Part shown: positions 7,227 to 13,887 of the stretch, piece after piece
Position numbering within the stretch: position 1 is the stretch's first letter
Layout: each line of letters opens with the position of its first letter
NCBI GenBank assembly: GCA_016932235.1
Contig: JAFGDF010000292.1
Coordinates: forward strand, 1-15,357
Reading direction: 5' to 3'
DNA from: Deltaproteobacteria bacterium
Lineage (GTDB): Bacteria; Desulfobacterota; DSM-4660; Desulfatiglandales; HGW-15
Length of the DNA: 15,357 bases
Notes under the pieces: model-generated
Databases searched by the model: none
What the model saw: the letters and a program-made list of their open reading frames with translations, nothing else
What the model was told of the DNA's origin: nothing
Made by a program: the position numbers and the translations under genes

Positions 7227-7703
7227 ATGTCAAAGAAAATACTTGTTCCATTAGATGGCTCTGATATAGGAGAAGCTGCCCTCCGGTATGTCGAGGAAAT
7301 GGTTTCAGCCCTAAAGGTCAGTGGAAATATCGAGGTTACATTAATACATATCCTGATTCCACCGACCCAGCGTCTTGCGGTTCATAGCGGTTACGGTGTG
7401 GGAGCACTTTTGACGGAAGAAGAGATAGTGCAAATGAAACAAATGGCACTGGAATATCTTGAAAAATCCGGGGAGGGACTGAGAATCAGAGGAGTCGATG
7501 TAAGCTGCAAGGTTGTGGTTGGAGAAACCAACATAAGTTCCGCTGAGGAGATTATTAAAGCTGAAAAGGATCTTGAAATCGATCTGGTAGCGATGTCAAC
7601 GCACGGAAGGCGGGGTATCAGCCGCTGGGCTTTTGGCAGCGTCACGGAGAAAGTACTGCAAGGGGGAAATGTGCCTGTCCTGGTAGTTAGGGCAAAGAAG
7701 TAA
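7227..7703 (+). CDS. Universal stress protein, UspA family, ATP-binding type
   Basis: A single-domain cytoplasmic Usp of 158 residues. It begins with the family strand KILVPLDGS (4-12) and ends with VPVLVVRAKK. The nucleotide-binding loop is STHG (124-127), then nine residues, then GS (137-138); this is the G-2x-G-9x-G(S/T) pattern with the first Gly replaced by Ser, a common ATP-binding variant. An insertion rich in Glu and Met (about 63-80) precedes the second half, as in long-loop members. The ribosome binding site decides the start: GAGGAGG ends at 7220, directly against an ATG at 7221, whereas the ATG at 7227 has a proper 6-base spacing. It follows the DUF2269-like gene and precedes the HU gene. 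Family members bind ATP and help survival under stress; the specific role here is unknown. Confidence 0.9.
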   Translation: MSKKILVPLDGSDIGEAALRYVEEMVSALKVSGNIEVTLIHILIPPTQRLAVHSGYGVGALLTEEEIVQMKQMALEYLEKSGEGLRIRGVDVSCKVVVGETNISSAEEIIKAEKDLEIDLVAMSTHGRRGISRWAFGSVTEKVLQGGNVPVLVVRAKK

Positions 7704-7771
7704 ATAGACATCCAAAATATGCATAAGATAATGGATATTTTTATTTTGTGCGGTTCAATAAACATTTTTGG

Positions 7772-7815
7772 TTGTATTAGATTCCCTAAATCAGTACAAT
7801 AACATAAAATATAAT
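7772..7815 (+). promoter_or_regulatory. Candidate promoter(s) of the HU gene
   Basis: TTGTAT (7772-7777), 17 bases and TACAAT (7795-7800) form one candidate; a perfect TATAAT lies at 7810-7815 without a clear -35. Either would give a short leader before the HU start at 7856, suggesting HU is transcribed independently of the upstream Usp gene. Confidence 0.4.
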
Positions 7816-7855
7816 CTTTCTTTAAACATCAACAATTTTGCAAGGAGGGGTGTCT

Positions 7856-8122
7856 ATGAATAAAGGGGATCTAGTCAATGAGGTGGCAAAGGTTGTCAGC
7901 ACCAAGAAAGAGGCTCAGGCAGCTGTTGACTGCGTTTTAACATCCATAACCAAAGCATTGAAGAAAAAGGATACGGTGACATTGGTGGGATTTGGAACAT
8001 TTAAAGTAAGCAAGAGAAAGGCCAGAACAGGAAGAAACCCTCAGACAGGGGAGACGCTGAAGATCAAGGCAAAAAATGTTCCCAAGTTCATAGCAGGAAA
8101 AGCCCTTAAAGACGCTGTTTAA
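7856..8122 (+). CDS. HU/IHF-family DNA-binding protein (HU type)
   Basis: A small basic nucleoid protein of 88 residues that bends and compacts DNA as a dimer. The helical N-terminal half (1-40) begins MNKGDLVNEVAKVV. The family signature runs from GFGTF (45-49) to GRNPQTG (59-65), where Pro62 is the DNA-intercalating residue on the beta arm. The C-terminus, VPKFIAGKALKDAV, is standard HU. Start: ATG at 7856 with a strong AAGGAGGGG (7842-7850) just upstream; the open frame upstream of this is not coding. A hairpin terminator follows the stop. Its HU-type ending and lack of IHF-specific features favour HU over IHF. Confidence 0.95.
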   Translation: MNKGDLVNEVAKVVSTKKEAQAAVDCVLTSITKALKKKDTVTLVGFGTFKVSKRKARTGRNPQTGETLKIKAKNVPKFIAGKALKDAV

Positions 8123-8144
8123 ATAATCCTGAAAGAGTCTGTAT

Positions 8145-8182
8145 ATAATCCTCATTGAGATATCTTGGTGGGGATTATTTTT
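8145..8182 (+). terminator. Terminator downstream of the HU gene
   Basis: ATAATCC (8145-8151) pairs with GGATTAT (8172-8178) across a long loop, directly followed by T residues to 8182. It sits between the convergent HU gene and the minus-strand gene ending at 8204. Confidence 0.5.
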
Positions 8183-8203
8183 GTGCATATCAAAAAATAA
8201 CGA

Positions 8204-8890
8204 TTACAGCACTTTTAATCGTCTCGGATATGGTATTTCTTTGGTTATGGCTCTAAATGAGCATCGGATAATTTGAGAGGAAGGGCACTCGCCGCCTGCC
8301 ACGATAACAATAATATTTTTGGGAGATTCAAAAAGGTGTATTGATGTCGTATCCCTGACCGTCCGGCTGATCCAGGATGGCACGGAAGTTGTTCCTGAAT
8401 ATTGCCGTTTGTATTTTCCCCATGGCATTACGCTATTGGCATAAAGGAATTCCTTAATGTCTTTCTTTGACATCCCGGCATCGGCAAGGCACTGAGCATG
8501 CGTTGAGCCCAGTACCAGCACGTACTGCCAGTCCATTGCCAGGGGCTCCTGACCTAAAGCTGTCATAGTATCAACTATCGCGTCAAGAATTTCGGGACCG
8601 CAGTGGTTGGAATCTTTCACATTTATCGGTGGAAATGCGGCTGCGGCGGTGAGGGTGCTGGTGCCAGGAGAATAACCTTTCTCCACATGCAAGGGTTTCC
8701 AGGAATTCTGGACGCGATGATATGCCGGGTGATTTTCTCTCTCCGCCACACAGAATGTGAATTCCTGCGCGCTCCCCTGGCACTTCATATCGTTGATCCC
8801 CGGATACGCTCCTCCGGCATTAGTCAAAACCAGTCTAAGGGCACGCCCTATCGTCGCATTCGCTTTATGTCCCCGCCCGAAGCAGTCCAT
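8204..8890 (-). CDS. Conserved protein of unknown function, apparently 5'-truncated
   Basis: The 228-residue reading frame contains well-structured, conserved-looking blocks: GRGHKANATIGRALRLVLTN (6-25) close to the N-terminus, GGAYPGINDMKCQG, EKGYSPGTSTLTA, ISRTVRDT, and near the end IIVIVAGGECP. From memory, this order of blocks occurs in a family of longer uncharacterised bacterial proteins in which the ANATIGRA block is internal, so 100 or more N-terminal residues seem to be missing. In support, the frame is closed by TAA about 30 bases upstream of the ATG, and neither that ATG nor the alternative TTG at 8908 has a good ribosome binding site. I could not find the missing part in another frame between 8909 and 9040. 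It may be a decaying gene or a genuine short form. No catalytic function is proposed. Confidence 0.6.
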   Translation of the reverse strand: MDCFGRGHKANATIGRALRLVLTNAGGAYPGINDMKCQGSAQEFTFCVAERENHPAYHRVQNSWKPLHVEKGYSPGTSTLTAAAAFPPINVKDSNHCGPEILDAIVDTMTALGQEPLAMDWQYVLVLGSTHAQCLADAGMSKKDIKEFLYANSVMPWGKYKRQYSGTTSVPSWISRTVRDTTSIHLFESPKNIIVIVAGGECPSSQIIRCSFRAITKEIPYPRRLKVL

Positions 8891-9048
8891 TCCAGATTCT
8901 ATCTTCAAATCTGCTTCAGATTATTATGGCAAAATTAATTTACTCAATAGTACATCCTATTCAACAGGGGTTTATCCTGGTCCCGGTGAGATTAGGCCCA
9001 TATCTGAAGAGGCCTGGCTGAACTGCCTGCTTTTCCAATAGAAGTCTG

Positions 9049-9423
9049 TCAGATTTTTTTATCTTTTGAAAAGAACTCTACTAACTTCTGAAAAGAGCCT
9101 GATAATTTGGATTCTTGCTTCAAATTGGGTGAAGTATTCGGATTGACTTCATTATCAATGGAGTTATCGGGTGGAATGATCGTCTGAATAGGGACATCCT
9201 TTATCTTTTTCAAGCAGCTTTTCAAGGCTTCTGCTTTTGTGTCGCCAAAACCAAAATATTTTTTATCTGCCTCCTGAAGGAGTAGATTCGGGACGGCGAT
9301 AAATTTATGGGCAGGTTTCCCAAGAAGCCCTTCATATACGTCAATAAACAGGTTGCCTTCTTTTCGAAACATTTTAAATTTATGGATTCTGGCGAGTATT
9401 TCTCCATCGTTAATGCCTGACAC
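9049..9423 (-). CDS. Small hypothetical protein, unrecognised
   Basis: A soluble protein of 124 residues with no signal peptide or membrane segment. The first 80 residues look like a compact alpha/beta domain (strand-rich NLFIDVYEG, then KFIAVPNLLL, then KYFGFGDTKAEALKSCLKKI, ending in a helix). The remaining 40 are polar and Asn/Ser/Pro-rich, with a lysine-rich end. The start is a GTG at 9423, preceded by AAAGGG about 9 bases upstream. I do not recognise the family. A palindrome lies 32-54 bases upstream of the start and could be an operator. The strand and coherent composition support a real gene, but it could be lineage-restricted. Confidence 0.6.
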   Translation of the reverse strand: MSGINDGEILARIHKFKMFRKEGNLFIDVYEGLLGKPAHKFIAVPNLLLQEADKKYFGFGDTKAEALKSCLKKIKDVPIQTIIPPDNSIDNEVNPNTSPNLKQESKLSGSFQKLVEFFSKDKKI

Positions 9424-9454
9424 TGTCCATCCCTTTCTTTGTTATATTAAACAT

Positions 9455-9477
9455 TCATGGCCCTAGGGCCGCCATGA
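9455..9477. promoter_or_regulatory. Palindrome upstream of the small hypothetical gene, possible operator
   Basis: A perfect 12-bp palindrome GGCCCTAGGGCC (9459-9470) is framed by TCAT on the left and ATGA on the right, offset by two bases. It lies upstream of the GTG start at 9423 on the minus strand. A binding-site role is a guess from position and symmetry. Confidence 0.35.
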
Positions 9478-9703
9478 TGCATGAAAATAGCGCCATGTGG
9501 TTTCAGGGCCGCGGTCTTTAGAGATAACGTTGAATTATATACCGACATTGTTAGGCTTTATTTTCGTAATAAAGATAGATAATAATTTTCATGTATTTAT
9601 GAAACAGCAAAGCCTGTCCTCTGATTCTCAGTATTTTCCATGATATTTTAACCGAGATGGATGAGAAACACAAAGCTTAAATACAAGATAAATGATCTCC
9701 GGC

Positions 9704-9730
9704 AGACTGTCGGATAAAGTCCGACAGTCT
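9704..9730. repeat. Dispersed palindrome, copy 4
   Basis: Arms AGACTGTCGGA (9704-9714) and TCCGACAGTCT (9720-9730) are perfectly complementary around the loop TAAAG. It lies 37 bases 3' of the stop of the GR-fold flavoprotein and shares its core and loop with copy 2. Confidence 0.85.
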
Positions 9731-9766
9731 CCTGGGGAATTCATGCATGGCAGTTACAAAATCACA

Positions 9767-11113
9767 TTATCCGATCATGTATTTTATCTCCGATGTATAG
9801 GTAGGGTAGGCCCAGAGGACCTTTTTAAGATCCTTTGTCTTGAGATTGAATCGCATGGCCAGGGTGAAGAGGTTAATCGTTTCCTCCGAATTTTTTCCGA
9901 GGATGTGCGCGCCCAGGATCTGATCATTTTCTTCATCAATCAATATTTTGTAAGCGGCATGTTTCTGTCCAATCCTCTTTGATGACGGCCAGTTATGCAT
10001 ATCCCCCTTGTTTATCCTGATTTTTTTTCCGCTTTCCAATGCGCCTTTTTCACCTATCCCTGCCATGGAAAGTGGCGGACGTGAAAAGACAACACTCGGA
10101 ACGAGTGCGTAATCCGCCCTGACATTATTCCCCCTGATTATATTTTCGGCCGCGATTTCCCCTTCCATATCCGCCTTAGGCGCGAGCCTGAAGGGAGTCG
10201 CTGCGGCATCACCGACAGCATAGACAGCGGGGTTTGAAACACTTTGCATGTAACTGTTTACTATCACGCCTTTTTCAGAGTATTCAACATCTCCCGTTTC
10301 AAGGGCGAGATTATCCACGTCAGGCACCCTTCCGGCGCCATGAACAACCATCTCCGTTTCAAAACCCCTTTCCGGGCCGTCATCACAATAAACGACATAT
10401 TTTGAGCCCTGTTTGCGGATTCCGCGGACACATGCATTTGTCTTAATCCTGATTCCCGTTTCCTCTGAAGATTTTACAAGTTTTGCGACCAGGTCCGGGT
10501 CAAAGGCTTTCAAAACCCTGTCACCTCTTTGAAGTATCGTCACCTTTGCCCCGGCCGCATTTGCCACATGAGCAAATTCAAATGAGACATAGCCGCCGCC
10601 TAAAAAAAGGATTTCACCGGGCAAGGATTTCAAGTCCATGAACTTGTCACTGGTTGTGAGATACTCCTCACCGTGGATATTGAGGGCCGCCGGTTTGGCG
10701 CCTGTCGCGATGATAATAGACCTTGATGAGATTTCAGTGTCACCGATCCTGAGACTGTTAGGCCCGGTAAACACTGCGTGACCGTGCATTGTTTTCATCC
10801 CAGCTTTTTCAAATTCCTTTTCAGTTCGGCCAGGCACTGCGCCCGTAAAGCTGTCCTTGGCGCGAACCAGCTCAGGCCAGGAAATTTCAGCAATACCTTT
10901 TAAACCGATTTGCATCATATTTGAGACACCACCGGCTATATCAGCGGCAGCCACAAAATATTTTTTAGGCTGACATCCCCTCATGGAGCATGTCCCGCCA
11001 TAGGGCCTCGAGTCAATAATCGCCACTTTCATACCCGCGTTCCGGCAGGGGTAAGCGGCCATATAGGCGGAGGTCCCCGTACCGATAATCGCTACATCAT
11101 ATTCATAAGCCAT
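9767..11113 (-). CDS. Pyridine nucleotide-disulfide oxidoreductase (glutathione reductase fold), variant C-terminal motif
   Basis: A 448-residue flavoprotein of the group containing dihydrolipoyl dehydrogenase, glutathione reductase and mercuric reductase. The FAD-binding loop is GTGTSA (11-16); the redox-active disulfide is C42/C47 in GGTCSMRGCQPK; the NAD(P) loop is LGGGYVSFEFA; the second FAD motif is YAVGDAA. The dimerisation domain follows. At the C-terminus the usual HPTxxE motif, which supplies the catalytic His-Glu pair, reads YPTYTSE (436-442), so Tyr replaces His and the Glu is one residue further on. Such a variant exists in some uncharacterised members, so this is probably not glutathione or lipoamide reductase in the classical sense. 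There is no N-terminal metal-binding domain as in MerA. Start: ATG at 11113 with GGGGGA eight bases upstream. It appears monocistronic, with palindrome copy 4 just after its stop. Confidence 0.9.
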   Translation of the reverse strand: MAYEYDVAIIGTGTSAYMAAYPCRNAGMKVAIIDSRPYGGTCSMRGCQPKKYFVAAADIAGGVSNMMQIGLKGIAEISWPELVRAKDSFTGAVPGRTEKEFEKAGMKTMHGHAVFTGPNSLRIGDTEISSRSIIIATGAKPAALNIHGEEYLTTSDKFMDLKSLPGEILFLGGGYVSFEFAHVANAAGAKVTILQRGDRVLKAFDPDLVAKLVKSSEETGIRIKTNACVRGIRKQGSKYVVYCDDGPERGFETEMVVHGAGRVPDVDNLALETGDVEYSEKGVIVNSYMQSVSNPAVYAVGDAAATPFRLAPKADMEGEIAAENIIRGNNVRADYALVPSVVFSRPPLSMAGIGEKGALESGKKIRINKGDMHNWPSSKRIGQKHAAYKILIDEENDQILGAHILGKNSEETINLFTLAMRFNLKTKDLKKVLWAYPTYTSEIKYMIG

Positions 11114-11116
11114 GTA

Positions 11117-11254
11117 TTAATCCCCCATATAAAGTAAGATGTTTATATGAAATCCCGCTTCCTTTTTTGCAATTCCAACCATCCTTCCAATACTCGAATC
11201 TCTGTTTGTTGTAACCTCTTCAATCCTGCCTTCTGTCCTGCGGCGATAGTATTC
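11117..11254 (-). pseudogene. Possible small gene or remnant immediately upstream of the flavoprotein gene
   Basis: On the minus strand, a 45-codon frame ends in TAA three bases before the ATG of the GR-fold gene and contains protein-like sequence (EYYRRRTEGRIEEV..., then GRMVGIAKKEAGFHINI). The same frame is also open upstream of an in-frame TGA (11255-11257) for about 43 more codons. It has no good start codon, so it may be a decayed gene interrupted by TGA. Read-through as selenocysteine is possible but there is no visible support for it. The codons close to the flavoprotein's ribosome binding site could equally be leader sequence. Confidence 0.25.
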
Positions 11255-11359
11255 TCATTCCTGGGACCTGATAGAAAAAGGGCCTGTATTACCGATAACC
11301 TCGAATAGTATATAATTCTTCAGGGGTATGGAATATCTCAGAGTTTTCCTATACAAAAA

Positions 11360-11388
11360 AGCTACAATAAAGATGTTATTATGTCAAT
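11360..11388 (-). promoter_or_regulatory. Weak candidate promoter upstream of the flavoprotein gene
   Basis: On the minus strand there is a consensus -35 TTGACA (11383-11388), with a poor -10 TAGCTT (11360-11365) 17 bases on. It would leave a leader of about 240 bases before the ATG at 11113. Confidence 0.3.
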
Positions 11389-11468
11389 ATTTATTCTTAT
11401 TTAGTTAAGTTAAGTGAATTCAATCTGGAGCGTTTCCGGCGGCCCCTGAATCCTGAACAATCTGCCGG

Positions 11469-11505
11469 CTAGGAGCCTGTCGGACTTTATGCATAAGGCT
11501 GCTAG
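11469..11505. repeat. Dispersed palindrome, copy 5, providing the stop codon of the cyclase gene
   Basis: The feet CTAGGAGCCT (11469-11478) and AGGCTGCTAG (11496-11505) pair at 9 of 10 positions. The inner part keeps GTCGGACTTTAT on the left, but the right half is degraded. The CTAG foot at 11502-11505 contains the TAG stop of the minus-strand cyclase gene. Confidence 0.75.
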
Positions 11506-13334
11506 TCAATCCTGACATTGTAGATCTTGATTGGATTATGTATTCCCTTCACATTAATACTCTCTTCCTTGTCAACCTTGACAAAATCATGAACCCTGCT
11601 GAAGGTTCTCTGGCTGATAAGTATCTGACTTGGTTCCGCAATCGATTCGAGCCTGGATGCCACATTAACCTGATTCCCGATGACCGTATAATCCATGTGA
11701 CTGTTGGATCCGATATTCCCCACGGTCATGTATCCGGTATTAATGCCAATACCGATACCAAAGTCCTTTCCGTACTGGAGCCATTCATGCCGCAGGGCGG
11801 ATACTTTCTTCTGCATTTCGATTGCCATCTTAACAGCCCTCGGGGCATGGTCCTTCTGAACAATCGGATCATTAAAAAATATCAGGAGACCGTCGCCGAT
11901 TATCTTATTTAGAGTTCCGTCATATTTATGAACAATATCAATCATCTCTGTGAGATATCCATCAAGAAGATGGAAGAGTTCCTCCGGTTCAAGACTGTCC
12001 GTGAACGTTGAAAAATTCCTGATATCCGAGAAGAGGACGGTCATCATTTTTCTCTGGGGTTCGGCTCCAAGAGATCCTCCGCTGGTAAGGATCTTATCCG
12101 TTATCACTGGCGAAAGGTAGCGTCTGAGGTTGTTGTACCTGTTTAGTTTCTCAACCTGTTCTTCAACCTTTTCTTTCAGATTCATGTTAAATGTCAACAG
12201 TTCCTCTTTTGCCTTTTTTAATTCAGTGGTTCTTCTTCCCACTTCCTTTTCAAGATCACTGTTATATTCCTCCAGTCTTGCCTTTGCGCGTTTGAGTTCT
12301 TCGTTTACGCACCTGATCTCTTCATAGGCAATATTTCTCGCTTCGATCGTTTCCCTAAGCCGGTTAAAGGTGTCAAACAATTCACATGAATTGAAATGAT
12401 CTCTCTTTCTTTTGAAAACGGGTGCTATTCGGTTAATAAGTGCGAGTTTGTCATATTTAATATCCAGGATAAAGTAGGGGGCGTTAAAGATCTCCCCGGC
12501 CTTGAGTATAATCCTGTTATCGACGCGAACAGTATCCGTGATCAGGATCGGGGCGCCGTTTACCAGATTAGCAGCCGTATTCTCCCTGTAATCACGCCAG
12601 TTTCCCATGAAGATGTTATTATTGCTTATCCTTTCAGGCTCCAGCCGGACTTTTTTACCTACTACCCTGCGGCCGGTAGCGTCTCTATTTTTTATCGTGA
12701 GGAAAAGGCCTTCCATCCTGGCATCCAGTCCCAGGCAGGCAAATTCAGGCTCATTGTTTAACAGGGCCTCGGGATCATACTGATTCAGAACCTGTTTGAT
12801 AAGGGCCGGGCTGAGTCCCCAGATGGTGGGTATTGATGAGATCAGGCCTCTCCTGTACGGATCACTTATGTAATCCATCCATGCTTTGATGTCGGCGTGA
12901 TAGGTCACCTTTAAGATTACCCTGTTCTTTCCGGAAGCCCTGTCGGAATGAGGGGGTATTATAACTTCTATATCTTTGGTGTCATTCAGGTTTTTATTGA
13001 AAAAGGGCAGTCTTTTAAAACCGTCATCCGGTCCAGTGAATATTCTCGTAAAATACTCATATCTTCCCCATGACTTTAGATTCGCAGAAGAAAGACCGCA
13101 GTTGAAATAAAAATATTTTTCACCTGACATTTCCTTGGCCCTTCTGAAGATGGTCCTGAAGTTTTCGAATACTGTCCATTCATCCTCATTAAGAAAAAAG
13201 TCCTCAGGGGATTTGTAGCGATCAGCCGGGTAAGGAAGGCTCTCGAAAAGCGTATCATAATGGCCAAGCCTGCTCATAAGATAGATGGCGATGATCCTGA
13301 TGTTCCGGTTGCTTATACAGTCTATCCTGCTCAT
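11502..13334 (-). CDS. Class III adenylate/guanylate cyclase with uncharacterised N-terminal domain and coiled coil
   Basis: A soluble 610-residue cyclase that would make a cyclic nucleotide, probably cAMP. The C-terminal catalytic domain (about 430-610) has the metal-binding D437 in LFSDIRNF and D481 in IGDG, the substrate-specifying K477 and T550 (in DYTVIG), and the transition-state N557 and R561 in VNVASRLE. All six positions are present, and the Lys/Thr pair is of class IIIb type and favours ATP. A Glu/Lys/Leu-rich coiled coil spans about 328-403 and leads into RRYLSPVITDKIL, the usual linker. Residues 1-327 are soluble, without membrane helices, and do not match a sensor domain I can name; GRYEYFTRIFTGPDDGF is a distinctive segment there. 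Start: ATG at 13334 with an excellent AAAGGAGGT seven bases upstream. The stop codon lies within palindrome copy 5. The neighbouring genes give no hint of the signal sensed. Confidence 0.9.
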   Translation of the reverse strand: MSRIDCISNRNIRIIAIYLMSRLGHYDTLFESLPYPADRYKSPEDFFLNEDEWTVFENFRTIFRRAKEMSGEKYFYFNCGLSSANLKSWGRYEYFTRIFTGPDDGFKRLPFFNKNLNDTKDIEVIIPPHSDRASGKNRVILKVTYHADIKAWMDYISDPYRRGLISSIPTIWGLSPALIKQVLNQYDPEALLNNEPEFACLGLDARMEGLFLTIKNRDATGRRVVGKKVRLEPERISNNNIFMGNWRDYRENTAANLVNGAPILITDTVRVDNRIILKAGEIFNAPYFILDIKYDKLALINRIAPVFKRKRDHFNSCELFDTFNRLRETIEARNIAYEEIRCVNEELKRAKARLEEYNSDLEKEVGRRTTELKKAKEELLTFNMNLKEKVEEQVEKLNRYNNLRRYLSPVITDKILTSGGSLGAEPQRKMMTVLFSDIRNFSTFTDSLEPEELFHLLDGYLTEMIDIVHKYDGTLNKIIGDGLLIFFNDPIVQKDHAPRAVKMAIEMQKKVSALRHEWLQYGKDFGIGIGINTGYMTVGNIGSNSHMDYTVIGNQVNVASRLESIAEPSQILISQRTFSRVHDFVKVDKEESINVKGIHNPIKIYNVRID

Positions 13335-13583
13335 GCTTCAACCTCCTTTCAATATCAAATTATGATTGGAAACTGTATATTATGATCATTAACAAGTTAC
13401 TTATAATCAAATATCATGCCATATTGAGCCATTAAAAAGACAATAATAGGACTTATTAAAATAATATAAAGACATTATTAATACTTAAAATTATGAATCA
13501 ATTGTCAGGAGTCTGAAGGAAATTGTCCGCCGTGATACCCGGGGGATCGAAGAATCCATATTCAAGTGATTATCAAAGACTGG

Positions 13584-13620
13584 CTAGGAGACTCTCGGAA
13601 TTCGCTCGACAGTCTCCTAG
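13584..13620. repeat. Dispersed palindrome, copy 6
   Basis: Arms CTAGGAGACTCTCG (13584-13597) and CGACAGTCTCCTAG (13607-13620) pair at 13 of 14 positions, with both CTAG feet intact. It is the one copy not close to a gene's 3' end. Confidence 0.85.
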
Positions 13621-13757
13621 AAACTATTTTTAAACGGGCGGATGGCCGAGGATAGAAATAGAGGGGTTCAGATAATCTGTGGAAGCCCAAAATAATATGC
13701 CTGATGTAATATTATTTGTGCACTTTTATAGAATATTTTATCTCTCCGTTTTTCAGC

Positions 13758-13785
13758 TTGACAAAGCAGGATGTTATTATAAAAT
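13758..13785 (+). promoter_or_regulatory. Promoter of tRNA-Pro
   Basis: Consensus -35 TTGACA (13758-13763), a 16-base spacer and -10 TAAAAT (13780-13785, 5 of 6). Transcription would start about eight bases before the tRNA. Confidence 0.7.
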
Positions 13786-13799
13786 CAATGCGACAATAT

Positions 13800-13876
13800 C
13801 GGGACGTAGCGCAGTCTGGTAGCGCACCTGAATGGGGTTCAGGGGGCCGCTGGTTCAAATCCAGTCGTCCCGACCA
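13800..13876 (+). tRNA. tRNA-Pro (anticodon GGG)
   Basis: A 77-base cloverleaf. The acceptor arm CGGGACG (13800-13806) pairs with CGTCCCG (13866-13872), followed by discriminator A and an encoded CCA (13874-13876). The anticodon stem CCTGA/TCAGG holds the loop ATGGGGT, giving anticodon GGG. The T loop is TTCAAAT. The 3' half of such tRNAs is a common target of phage and island integrases. Confidence 0.97.
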
Positions 13877-13887
13877 GTAAAATCAAG

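Larger units (their letters stand above)
9424..9766. other. Intergenic region with a palindrome and one dispersed repeat
   Basis: No gene is seen in these 343 bases. They hold the palindrome near 9455-9477 and copy 4 of the dispersed palindrome family at 9704-9730. The open frame that begins at 9692 runs antisense through the repeat and the end of the next gene, so it is not coding. Confidence 0.6.
11114..11501. other. Intergenic region with a possible gene remnant and one dispersed repeat
   Basis: The 388 bases between the cyclase and the GR-fold flavoprotein hold a minus-strand remnant-like open frame (about 11117-11254), a possible promoter (11360-11388) and palindrome copy 5 at 11469-11505. 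Nothing else is evident in the A/T-rich stretch 11389-11440. Confidence 0.55.
13335..13799. other. A/T-rich intergenic region between the cyclase gene and tRNA-Pro
   Basis: The 465 bases hold no gene. The first 170 are strongly A/T-rich and must contain the cyclase promoter, but I find no convincing -35/-10 pair. Palindrome copy 6 (13584-13620) and the tRNA-Pro promoter (13758-13785) are listed separately. Confidence 0.6.

Noticed and set aside
7704..7760. Possible terminator after the Usp gene
   Set aside because: Only weak A/T pairings with a long loop precede the T-rich stretch; stability is doubtful.
8909..9040. Selenocysteine read-through upstream of the truncated conserved gene (frame with TGT TGA near 8965)
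   Set aside because: The frame closes at a TAA a few codons later and is not joined to the downstream frame, and no SECIS-like hairpin follows the TGA.
9692..9982. Plus-strand open frame through palindrome copy 4
   Set aside because: It runs antisense to the end of the GR-fold gene; its opening residues match those of the frame at 2391 only because both start in the same repeat.
13406..13421. Sigma-54-like site upstream of the cyclase gene (minus-strand TGGCATGATATTTGAT)
   Set aside because: The -12 element reads TTGA instead of TTGC, losing the nearly invariant C, and the region is A/T-rich enough for such matches by chance.
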